Shown here in pieces: positions 10,397 through 19,731 of a DNA stretch of 64,000 bases. Made by a program: the position numbers and the translations under genes. The stretch lies in contig NZ_KI632509.1 in NCBI RefSeq assembly GCF_000504245.1, positions 1,487,723 through 1,551,722 of the forward strand, read 5' to 3'. The notes below the pieces were generated by a model, which was given only the letters and a program-made list of their open reading frames with translations, was not told the DNA's origin and made no database searches. Position 1 is the stretch's first letter. Every line of letters starts with the position of its first letter. This DNA comes from Haloechinothrix halophila YIM 93223 (GTDB taxonomy: Bacteria; Actinomycetota; Actinomycetes; Mycobacteriales; Pseudonocardiaceae).

Positions 10397-12526
10397 ATGA
10401 CTACAGCGCACTCGGTCGAACGGTTCGCCACGAGGTGGGCCTCCTCGCTCAAGGGCGCTGTCGCACCGGCGATGACGCGCGCCGAACTCGAGGACTTCCT
10501 GCGGGAACTGACTGAGCAGCTCGCCGAGGCGATGCGGTCGGTGCCGTTCCGTCCCGAGCTGGGCAGGGCGGTGGGCAAGGCGCTCATCGACGCACATTAT
10601 CGCGACACCTCGGTGCTCAACCGCACGCTCGCGCTGCTCAGCGACGAGTTCGTCGCCGAGATCGGCAGTGAGCTGGGCAGCGAGCTCGGCAACGGGGCAC
10701 TCATGTCCCGGGTCTCGCAGTTGCACGGCGCGGTCGCGGAAGGCTTCGCGATCGCGCTGCGGGATACGGTGCTCGCCGAACAGGAAACGACCCAGCGGGC
10801 CGCGCTCGCCGCCGCCCGTGCCGCCGAGGAACGCCGCCGCGCCAGCGAGGCCCGGTTCCAGGCGGTGTTCGCGGGAGCAGCCGTCGGCATCGGCGTCGTC
10901 GACCTGTCTGGTGCCGTCCTCGAGGTCAACGAGGCGATGGCAGGCATGCTCGGCCGCGCGACGGATGACATCAGGGGTCGCACCATCGGTGATGTCATCG
11001 GACCGGACAACATCGGCCACGCCTACGGCGAGTTCAAGAAGTTGATCGCGGGCGACATCGACCAGTTCCGGCTGGAGACCGCGCATCTGCGCCCTGATGG
11101 CAGAGTCGCCAATGTCGACCTGTCCATGACGGCGGTGCGCGACCGCACCGGCGCCCCGGACTTCTTCATCGGCGTCGCCGTCGACGTCACCGAGCGGCGC
11201 AGGCTACAGAACCGGCTGTGGCACGAGTCCCGGCACGATTCACTGACGGGGCTGCCCAACCGCACGTTGTTCTTCGAGCGGCTGGAGGCCGCTGAGCAGC
11301 CGCTCGGGCTGTGCTACCTGGACCTCGACGGGTTCAAGAACATCAATGACAGCCTCGGCCACGACGCGGGCGACTACGTGTTGCGGGCGGTCGCGAACCG
11401 GCTGCGCAAGGCCGTCGAGCCGGATGGTTGCACCGTGGCACGGCTCGGCGGCGACGAGTTCGTCGTCCTGATCGAGCGCTGCGGCAGTCCGGACTGGGTC
11501 GCGCGGGAAGCCGAGAAGATGCTTGCCGTGTTCGGCAGGCCGATCGAGTTCGACGATGAGCAGCTCAGCGTCACCGGCAGCATCGGCGTCGTCCACTCGG
11601 CGCTGGTCGGCCGCGATCCGGGACGGCTGATGCGCGCTGCCGACGTCACGCTGTACCAGGCCAAGGCCAATGGGAGCGGCCGCTGGGAGCGTTACGACCC
11701 CGCACGCGGTGAGCAAGAGCTGACCAGGCACAGCCTCGCCACCGCCATGCCAGCCGCGCTGGCGCACAACGAGTTCCTGCTGCACTACCAGCCGCTCGTC
11801 TCGCTCGCCGATTCAACGGTGCGCGGGTTCGAGGCGCTGGTGCGCTGGGACCACCCCCGGCTCGGCCGGGTCTCGCCGGGACAGTTCATCCCGGTCGCCG
11901 AGGAGACCGGCAACATCAACGCGCTCGGGCAGTGGGTGCTCGAGCAAGGATGCCTGCAGGCACGGCGCTGGTTCGACGAGTTCGGCGTCGACGACCTCTA
12001 CGTCAGCGTCAACGTCGCCGCGACGCAGCTGCGCCAGCCCACCTTCGTCGCCGACGTGCTCGGCACGCTGGACCAGGTCGGGCTACCCGCGATGTGCCTG
12101 CAGCTCGAACTCACCGAGAGCGCCGTCGCGGGCGACACCCACGGTGCGCTGGTCGCGCTGCGGGAATTGGCCGCGGCGGGCGTCCGGCTGGCCATTGACG
12201 ACTTCGGTACCGGCTACTCCAACCTCGCGCACCTCGGCAGGCTGCCGGTGCACCAGCTCAAGATCGACCGCTCGCTGCTGTCGTCCTCCCGCAAGGGCGA
12301 GGTGGTCGACCCCGCCCACGACAAGATCATCGCCGCCACGATCTCGCTGGCTCACTCACTCGGGCTGGACGTCCTTGCCGAGGGCGTCGAGACCACGCCG
12401 CAGGCCGATCGGCTGCGGCTACTGCAGTGCGACGGCGTGCAGGGAATGCTCTTCGGTGGACCCGTTCCGGTCAGTGAGGCGGCCGAGGTGCTCGCCTGCC
12501 AAACCCGGCGTGCCAATTCCGCGTAG
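10397..12526 (+). CDS. PAS-GGDEF-EAL cyclic-di-GMP synthase/phosphodiesterase
   Basis: 709 residues. An N-terminal helical region (1-150) precedes a PAS domain (about 155-275: RFQAVFAGAAVGIGVVDLSG), a GGDEF domain with intact GGDEF near 351 and LDLDGFKNINDSLGHDAGD, and an EAL domain with FEALVRW near 478, LTESAV, AIDDFGTGYSNLAHL and AEGVETT. Both catalytic domains keep their signature residues, so it may both make and hydrolyse c-di-GMP, with PAS sensing deciding direction. No transmembrane segment is evident, so it is likely cytosolic. A conventional actinobacterial architecture. Confidence 0.92.
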   Translation: MTTAHSVERFATRWASSLKGAVAPAMTRAELEDFLRELTEQLAEAMRSVPFRPELGRAVGKALIDAHYRDTSVLNRTLALLSDEFVAEIGSELGSELGNGALMSRVSQLHGAVAEGFAIALRDTVLAEQETTQRAALAAARAAEERRRASEARFQAVFAGAAVGIGVVDLSGAVLEVNEAMAGMLGRATDDIRGRTIGDVIGPDNIGHAYGEFKKLIAGDIDQFRLETAHLRPDGRVANVDLSMTAVRDRTGAPDFFIGVAVDVTERRRLQNRLWHESRHDSLTGLPNRTLFFERLEAAEQPLGLCYLDLDGFKNINDSLGHDAGDYVLRAVANRLRKAVEPDGCTVARLGGDEFVVLIERCGSPDWVAREAEKMLAVFGRPIEFDDEQLSVTGSIGVVHSALVGRDPGRLMRAADVTLYQAKANGSGRWERYDPARGEQELTRHSLATAMPAALAHNEFLLHYQPLVSLADSTVRGFEALVRWDHPRLGRVSPGQFIPVAEETGNINALGQWVLEQGCLQARRWFDEFGVDDLYVSVNVAATQLRQPTFVADVLGTLDQVGLPAMCLQLELTESAVAGDTHGALVALRELAAAGVRLAIDDFGTGYSNLAHLGRLPVHQLKIDRSLLSSSRKGEVVDPAHDKIIAATISLAHSLGLDVLAEGVETTPQADRLRLLQCDGVQGMLFGGPVPVSEAAEVLACQTRRANSA

Positions 12527-12671
12527 GGCAGGGCGTAACTTTCCGCCGCGCGACGACGAATAGCCAGGCATTTAGGACATATGGGCGTGCTGTCTCCGGC
12601 AGCGAGCCCAGCCGTCACGTCGTCCGCCATCCGGCGTAACCGGTGGCGGCTGCTCAGAAGGAGTCTTCGTC

Positions 12672-13076
12672 GTGGTCAAACTAGCTAAACTAGCCGTAAT
12701 CGGCGTATTCGCGGCCGTGCTCGCACTGTTCGGCGGGACGCTCAGTGCCTCAGCGGGGCACTGGACCAGTGTTGAAGAGATCAGTGGCAACCCGAGCTGC
12801 GATGGTGGGCTCAAGATCGAGCCAGTCGAGAGTGGCACCTATGACGGCGTCACCATCACCGTCGACGGAACGTCGTTCAGTTTCAGTTCGTCGACAGAAG
12901 TCACCTCGGTCATCGTCAAGGGCGGGCCGAACGCACTCCTGTACACCTACGACCCCGGCGTCTTCAGTGACAGCGGGCTCACCGCTCCGGTGAACGCCAG
13001 GAACGGCAAGCCGTACGGCCTGAGCCACCTGTGCTTCTTCTTCGGCGACAAGAAGAACCCCGACCCGAAGAAGTAG
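12672..13076 (+). CDS. Small secreted protein, function unknown
   Basis: 134 residues. Start GTG 12672 has AGAAGGAG about ten bases upstream. Signal peptide is clear: KLAKLAVIGVFAAVLALFGGTLSASA, with cleavage likely after ASA, leaving about 105 residues. The mature part has two cysteines (NPSCDGG near the start and HLCFFFG near the end) that could pair, and is rich in Ser/Thr/Gly beta-type sequence. Its C-terminus is Lys/Pro rich (DKKNPDPKK). It lies 73 bp before the lysyl-oxidase-like gene and may be exported alongside it; no family is recognised. Confidence 0.75.
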   Translation: MVKLAKLAVIGVFAAVLALFGGTLSASAGHWTSVEEISGNPSCDGGLKIEPVESGTYDGVTITVDGTSFSFSSSTEVTSVIVKGGPNALLYTYDPGVFSDSGLTAPVNARNGKPYGLSHLCFFFGDKKNPDPKK

Positions 13077-13149
13077 TTGTTTCCCACTCCCAGCCGGCCG
13101 GGCGCGCGCCGCGTGTCCGGCCTAGCGCCTTTCACTCGAGGAGGTACCG

Positions 13150-14025
13150 GTGTCCCGTCGTCATTGGGCAAGCGCGGCAGCGGTCGTGCTGGCGAGCGCG
13201 CTCGTCGCCCCAGCGCAGGCCGCGGCCGAACCAACACCACAACACGCCGACCTTGGCATGGCCCATCTGTCTGACCTGTACGTCGCGACGACGACGGACG
13301 GCCGGGAATTGCTGCGGTTCTCCGCCATGATCGTCAACGTCGGATCAGGGCCGTTTGAGATCGTCGCGTCCAGAGCGGACCAGTTGTCCTCGTTCGATGT
13401 CATGCAGCGGATCAGTCAGTCGGACGGATCGACAACAGACGTCCCCACGGATGCTGAGTTGGTTTACGGCGGCGATGGCCACGACCACTGGCACGTGCGG
13501 GACCTAGAAAACTACGAACTGCTGCGGCTGGACAACGGCGTCAAGGTCGGCACGGGCGCCAAGAGCGGGTTCTGCTTCTTCGACACCGACCCATACGAGC
13601 TGAGCCTGCCCGGCGCGCCAAGTGACCCGGTGTACAGCCATGAGACATGTGGTCACCTCGACTCGCTCGACGTCTCGATGGGGTTGTCGATCGGGTGGGG
13701 CGACGAGTACCCGTGGAACCTGCCTGACCAGTACATCGAGATCACCTCGGTCGACAACGGCAAGTACCGGCTGCGCGCCACTGCCGACCAGGGCGAACTG
13801 TTCACCGAGGCCAGCGAGTCCAACAACGTCACCTGGGTCGACATCCGGCTGTCCCGGCGCGGCGGCAAGACGTCGGTGAAGATCCTCGACTACGGCCCCG
13901 ATGCCCTCAGCTCCGGCGATGACGATGGCTCCGGTGGCGATGACGGCGGCGGGCCCGGTAACGGCAACGGCAACGGCAACGACAACGGCGTTGGCAACGG
14001 CGGCACCCCGCCTGGCCACGAGTAA
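13150..14025 (+). CDS. Secreted lysyl-oxidase-like copper protein
   Basis: 291 residues. Signal peptide (RRHWASAAAVVLASALVAPAQAAA) followed by a lysyl oxidase fold (PF01186): DLGMAHLSDLYV, RFSAMIVNVGSGPFEI, the copper-binding talon GHDHWHVRDLENYEL near residue 111, GFCFFDT, HETCGHL, GLSIGWGDEYPW, and GKYRLRATADQGELFTEASESNN. In animals this family oxidises lysine side chains using copper and a quinone cofactor; bacterial members are poorly studied. A C-terminal tail of about 45 residues is Gly/Asn/Asp rich. Start GTG 13150 follows GAGGAGG. A terminator hairpin comes after. Confidence 0.85.
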   Translation: MSRRHWASAAAVVLASALVAPAQAAAEPTPQHADLGMAHLSDLYVATTTDGRELLRFSAMIVNVGSGPFEIVASRADQLSSFDVMQRISQSDGSTTDVPTDAELVYGGDGHDHWHVRDLENYELLRLDNGVKVGTGAKSGFCFFDTDPYELSLPGAPSDPVYSHETCGHLDSLDVSMGLSIGWGDEYPWNLPDQYIEITSVDNGKYRLRATADQGELFTEASESNNVTWVDIRLSRRGGKTSVKILDYGPDALSSGDDDGSGGDDGGGPGNGNGNGNDNGVGNGGTPPGHE

Positions 14026-14039
14026 ACCGCCCGGGTGTC

Positions 14040-14086
14040 GCGAGGGGCTTCTGTGGGACGCGAGGTGTCCCGGAGAAGCCCCTCGC
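14040..14086. terminator. Terminator hairpin after lysyl-oxidase-like gene
   Basis: Perfect 13-bp arms GCGAGGGGCTTCT (14040-14052) and its inverse (14074-14086), 15 bp after the stop. Confidence 0.75.
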
Positions 14087-14226
14087 GCTGCCTCACCCAT
14101 TCCCTGTCTCACCGCGATGACGGATAATCATCGTTTCGTCGACAGCATGGACATTTTTCTGTGACTACCGGCCTTAGTCATGCATCACAGGAGTATCCAA
14201 CGTGATGCGATAGGGACGGTGATCAT

Positions 14227-14925
14227 ATGCGCATGGCAGGTCGTGTAACAGGCACGGTGGCGGTGCTCGTGACGCTCGTGGCAGGGGCCTGCACGGCGGG
14301 TGAGCCGGTCGCGGGCGACGCGACCGGCGCGACAAGCCCGACGACCGCGACCACCGGCACGACAAGCCCGACGACCAAGTCGGAACCCACCGCGACGACG
14401 GCGGAGTCGACCACGACCACACCGGAACGGGCAGGGGCAGGGCCGTCGTCGTGCAAGCGGGTCACGACGTGGGACTTCCGGCCGGACCGAGAGCCAGGCA
14501 GCTCGTCCGACCGGCTGTTCCAGGCCCGAATCGGGCAGCACAAGTGCTTCGATCGGGTGGTCTTCGACATCGACGGCACCGACAAGCCGGGCGCGCTGGT
14601 GCGCTACGTCGATGTCGTGCGCGCCGACGGCTCCGGCGAGCCGTACCCGGTCGCGGGTGACGCCGCGCTTGAGGTGATCGTCCGGGCGTCGATCAGCGGC
14701 TACCCGGAGAGCACCGGCACGTTTGGCAGGCCGGGCAACCGGCTCTACACCGCCGAGGATCTGCGCGACTGGCGCACCCTGCGTGAGGTCCGGTTCGCGG
14801 GGTTCTTCGAGGGGCAGTCCACGATCGCACTCGGCGTGCGGGAGAACCTGCCGTTTCGCGCGTTCACTCTCGTCGACGCCGATGCGGGCATCAGCAAGCT
14901 GGTCGTCGACATCGCACACAAGTAA
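14227..14925 (+). CDS. Lipoprotein with AMIN-like domain
   Basis: 232 residues. The signal ends in a lipobox (LVAGAC), so the mature protein is lipid-anchored outside the membrane. A Thr/Ser/Ala-rich linker (about 25-75) spaces it from a globular C-terminal domain resembling the AMIN-like domain of actinobacterial lipoproteins: RIGQHKCFDRVVFDIDG, VRYVDVVRADGSGEPYPVAGDAALEVIV, LREVRFAGFFEGQSTIALGVR and a final LVVDIAH. AMIN-related domains are linked with peptidoglycan or cell-surface targeting, but this subtype is uncharacterised. ATG 14227 gives the signal peptide. Confidence 0.75.
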   Translation: MRMAGRVTGTVAVLVTLVAGACTAGEPVAGDATGATSPTTATTGTTSPTTKSEPTATTAESTTTTPERAGAGPSSCKRVTTWDFRPDREPGSSSDRLFQARIGQHKCFDRVVFDIDGTDKPGALVRYVDVVRADGSGEPYPVAGDAALEVIVRASISGYPESTGTFGRPGNRLYTAEDLRDWRTLREVRFAGFFEGQSTIALGVRENLPFRAFTLVDADAGISKLVVDIAHK

Positions 14926-14998
14926 ACGGCCACACGAATAACCGGGGGTGTTGCCATGGCATCATCACGCTGAATCGCGGGACGAGAGCTGGAGGAGC

Positions 14999-16300
14999 AT
15001 GTCCGAGGACGTACTCGCCCACGGCAGCGGTGGGCGAGAGGACCTGCTGCTGCCGTTCGCCGTGGTCGTGATGGGTGCGCTGCTCGTCGTCGCGGTGACG
15101 TTCGTGGCGCTGAGCTATACCTGGCGGCGGCCACGACTCCGCGGTGCCGCCGCGGGCACGCCGTTGCCGACGCCGCTGGCCGCCGCGCTCGACTCCGCCG
15201 CGCTGCACTGGGTGATGCGGGCGTTTGGTCTGCTCGCCGCCGCGGGGCTGGTGCTGATGCTGCTGTTCGGACCGGAAACCGCCCGGTCCAACCCGGCTGG
15301 CGGCATGGTATACGGGCTGCTCTGGGTCTGGCTGCCGCTGATCTCGGCGGTGGTCGGGCCGGTGTGGCGGCGGATCAACCCGCTGCGCACGGTCCACGCC
15401 GCCATCGCGCGGCTCAACCGCACTGACCCGGCGAGCGGCCACCTTGACTTGCCTGAGCGGTGGGGCTACTGGCCAGCCGCCGCGCTGCTGTTCGGGTTCG
15501 TCTGGCTGGAACTGGTGCCGGACGCGCGGGCCGATCCGCCGCTGCTGTTGCTCGGGGTTACCTGTTACGCGGTGGCGATGCTGATCGGGGCGTTGCTGTT
15601 CGGCGCTCGCTGGTTCGACCAGGCTGATCCGTTCGAGGCCTACTCCGGCCTCGCCGCGCACCTGGCTCCGCTGGGACGTCGTGAGGACGGCACGCTCGTG
15701 GTGCGCAACCCGCTCGACGGCCTTGCCGCGCTGCGCCAGCGGCCTGGCGTGGTCGCGGTGCTGGCGATCCTGCTCGGGTCGACCGCGTTCGACAGCATCA
15801 CCGACACAGTGTTCTGGCTGGAGTTCACCCGAGCCACCGCGTATCCCGGCCTGGTCGCCGTTCTTGCGTTGCTCGTGGTTGTCGTCGTGATCGCCATGGT
15901 CTACGTGCTCGCGGCCCGCACGACAGGGCGTGGCGAGGGGCTGCCTGGCCGGTTCGCCGCCGCGTTGATCCCGCTGACGCTCGGCTACATGATCGCGCAC
16001 TATTACACCGTCGCGGTTTACGAGAACCAGCGGACCGTGCTCCGCACCCTGGCGACGATCAGCGACGGCGGTCTGTTCGGCGCGAGCGCGTCCGATGCCA
16101 GTGCGGTCATCGCCACGCCGACGATCGTCGCCAGCGTCAAGGTGATCGCCGTTGTCGTGGCGCACGCCCTCGCCGTCGTGGTCGCGCACGATCGCGCGGT
16201 ACGGCTCCGCGCGCGCGAACGCGGCGCACTCGGCGAAGCTCCGCTGCTGGTGTTCCTCGTCGGCTATCTGGTCGCCGGGTTGTGGCTGTTGTTCCCATGA
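14999..16300 (+). CDS. Polytopic membrane protein, function unknown
   Basis: About 433 residues with around ten hydrophobic segments (for example LLLPFAVVVMGALLVVAVTFVAL, FGLLAAAGLVLMLLFG, ALLVVVVVIAMVYVLAA). Motifs include AHGSGGREDLLLPF at the N-terminus, WVWLPLISAVVGPVWRRINPLRT and YMIAHYYTV. Similar proteins in actinobacteria have been labelled fenitrothion hydrolase, but nothing catalytic is visible and that name should be treated with caution. ATG 14999 is preferred (GGAGGA just upstream); the longer reading from 14948 lacks support. It stands alone, followed by the palindromic element. Confidence 0.7.
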   Translation: MSEDVLAHGSGGREDLLLPFAVVVMGALLVVAVTFVALSYTWRRPRLRGAAAGTPLPTPLAAALDSAALHWVMRAFGLLAAAGLVLMLLFGPETARSNPAGGMVYGLLWVWLPLISAVVGPVWRRINPLRTVHAAIARLNRTDPASGHLDLPERWGYWPAAALLFGFVWLELVPDARADPPLLLLGVTCYAVAMLIGALLFGARWFDQADPFEAYSGLAAHLAPLGRREDGTLVVRNPLDGLAALRQRPGVVAVLAILLGSTAFDSITDTVFWLEFTRATAYPGLVAVLALLVVVVVIAMVYVLAARTTGRGEGLPGRFAAALIPLTLGYMIAHYYTVAVYENQRTVLRTLATISDGGLFGASASDASAVIATPTIVASVKVIAVVVAHALAVVVAHDRAVRLRARERGALGEAPLLVFLVGYLVAGLWLLFP

Positions 16301-16383
16301 CGGCGGGCCCGGGTCGGTGCGCTGCTCGTCGTCGCCCGCTTGGCTGGCGTCGTCGCGTTTGGACGTTGAAGCTGGCTGTCGGA

Positions 16384-16441
16384 GTGTCGATCTTGAGGCG
16401 TTGAGGCGACACATATCGCCACAACGCCTCAAGATCGACAC
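16384..16441. repeat. Intergenic palindromic element, copy 2
   Basis: Perfect 19-bp arms (GTGTCGATCTTGAGGCGTT at 16384-16402, inverted at 16423-16441) around an inner imperfect stem GGCGA/TCGCC. The outer core GATCTTGAGGCG is shared with 26873-26920 and, in part, 815-852. It lies between a + and a - gene and could act as a terminator. Confidence 0.75.
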
Positions 16442-16491
16442 CTCGGAGGTCGCTCGGTGCGGTGTAACGTACGCTGCCGTAGCCGCCGTTC

Positions 16492-18183
<1,692 letters not shown>

Positions 18184-18212
18184 CTCGTGTTGCGGACCCG
18201 TAGTTTCCGAGA

Positions 18213-18228
18213 ATACCCCTGCGGGTAA
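18213..18228. promoter_or_regulatory. CstR/CsoR-type operator 2
   Basis: ATACCCCTGCGGGTAA: arms ATACCC/GGGTAA with a 4-bp centre, one mismatch from the site before cstR. It lies 30 bp before the cstB-like start. Confidence 0.72.
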
Positions 18229-18257
18229 CCCTCGCGGGGTCGAAGGGAGTGGGAACG

Positions 18258-19688
18258 GTGACGTCGAATGTGGTGTCAGGCCAGGGCGGAGACCCCGCTG
18301 GCGGACTCACTGTCGAGGTGATCGAGACGTCCTCGCTGGGGGACCGCAGTTATCTCGCGACAGACGGCGAGGTCGCCGTCCTCGTCGACCCGCAACGCGA
18401 CATCGACCGGGTGATCGCCGCGGCGGGTAGGCACGACGTCCGGATCGTGGCCATCGTCGAGACCCACGTGCACAACGACTACGTCTCCGGTGGACTCGAG
18501 CTATCGCGGGTGACCGGCGCGGAGTACGGCGTCGCGGCGGCGGACAACGCACCGTTCCGGCATCGCCCGCTTGCCGACGGCGAGGTCATGACGTTGTCGG
18601 ACCAGATGCGACTGCGTGCGGTCGCCACACCGGGCCACACCTTCCATCATCTGTCCTATGTGCTCGAAGGCGGGCAGGGCGCCGTCGGGGTGTTCACCGG
18701 TGGCTCGCTGCTCTACGGCACCACCGGCCGCACCGACCTGCTCGGCGAGGATCACAGCGAGGAACTGGCCCGCCACCAGCACGCCTCGGCGCGCAAACTC
18801 GCCGACATGCTGCCGGATGGCGCGCGGATCTGGCCGACGCACGGCTTCGGCAGCTTCTGCGCGGCGACGCCGTCCTCCGGCGAGTCGGCCACCATGGGCG
18901 AGCAGCGCGTGGTCAACCCCGCGCTGACCCTCGGCGAGCACGAGTTTGTCGAGCAGACCCTCGCCGGGCTGGACGCCTATCCGGCGTACTACGCGCATAT
19001 GGGCGTGAAGAACCTGGCAGGGCCGGAGCCGATCGACCTGCGCGAGCCCGACAGGGCGGACAAGCACGAGCTGGCCAAGCGGCTGGACGCTGGCGAGTGG
19101 GTGATCGACCTGCGTTCCCGCAAGGCGTACGTCATCTCGCACCTCGCGGGCATCATCAGTCTCGGTCTCGACGGCGCCATGGTGACGTGGCTCGGCTGGC
19201 TGATCGACTGGGGCACGCCGATCACGCTGGTCGGCGAGACCCGCGATGAGGTCGCCGAGGCACAGCGTGAGCTGGCGCGCATCGGCATCGACAAGTTCGC
19301 CGCGGCGGCGACAGGCAAACCGGAGGAACTCGCCGCCGACCCTGCCCAGCTGCGTAGCACCGCCACCGCGAGCTTCACCGACCTTGCCGCCGCGCAGTCC
19401 GGTCAGCAGCTCAGCGGCCTGCCGCTGCCCGAGGTCATCCTCGACGTGCGCACCAACAACGAGTACCGCACCAGCCACGTCGACAGTGCCGTGCATATCC
19501 CGCTGTACGAGCTGACACGCAGGGTGGAAGAACTTCCGCCCGGCACGATCTGGGTGCACTGCGGCAGTGGCTACCGGGCCGCTGTCGCCGCGTCCCTGCT
19601 TGAGCGCACCGGGCGTACCGACGTCATCGTGGTGGACGACTACTTCGATGACGCCGCCGACTCCGGCGTGCGTATGGCTGACGCGTGA
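18258..19688 (+). CDS. cstB: CstB-like persulfide dioxygenase-sulfurtransferase (MBL, pseudo-rhodanese, rhodanese)
   Basis: About 476 residues in three parts. The N-terminal metallo-beta-lactamase domain carries the iron-binding motif THVHNDYVSGG near 68 and ATPGHTFHHLSYVLE, as in ETHE1/CstB persulfide dioxygenases. A central rhodanese-like domain (about 265-345) has no active-site Cys (ITLVGETRDEV at the expected loop). The C-terminal rhodanese is intact with WVHCGSGYRAAVA, Cys near 434. This is the CstB layout, which oxidises persulfide to sulfite and transfers sulfane sulfur to give thiosulfate. Start GTG 18258 follows GAAGGGAG; GTG 18249 is also in frame. It is likely repressed by the adjacent CstR. 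Confidence 0.88.
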   Translation: MTSNVVSGQGGDPAGGLTVEVIETSSLGDRSYLATDGEVAVLVDPQRDIDRVIAAAGRHDVRIVAIVETHVHNDYVSGGLELSRVTGAEYGVAAADNAPFRHRPLADGEVMTLSDQMRLRAVATPGHTFHHLSYVLEGGQGAVGVFTGGSLLYGTTGRTDLLGEDHSEELARHQHASARKLADMLPDGARIWPTHGFGSFCAATPSSGESATMGEQRVVNPALTLGEHEFVEQTLAGLDAYPAYYAHMGVKNLAGPEPIDLREPDRADKHELAKRLDAGEWVIDLRSRKAYVISHLAGIISLGLDGAMVTWLGWLIDWGTPITLVGETRDEVAEAQRELARIGIDKFAAAATGKPEELAADPAQLRSTATASFTDLAAAQSGQQLSGLPLPEVILDVRTNNEYRTSHVDSAVHIPLYELTRRVEELPPGTIWVHCGSGYRAAVAASLLERTGRTDVIVVDDYFDDAADSGVRMADA

Positions 19689-19731
19689 CTGGGATCGCGC
19701 TGGGCTGAGCCGTCAGCGCTGGCTCAACGCG

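Noticed and set aside
10397-12526. Degenerate GGDEF or EAL domain
   Set aside because: GGDEF, EAL, DDFGTGYS and the later Glu motif are all intact.
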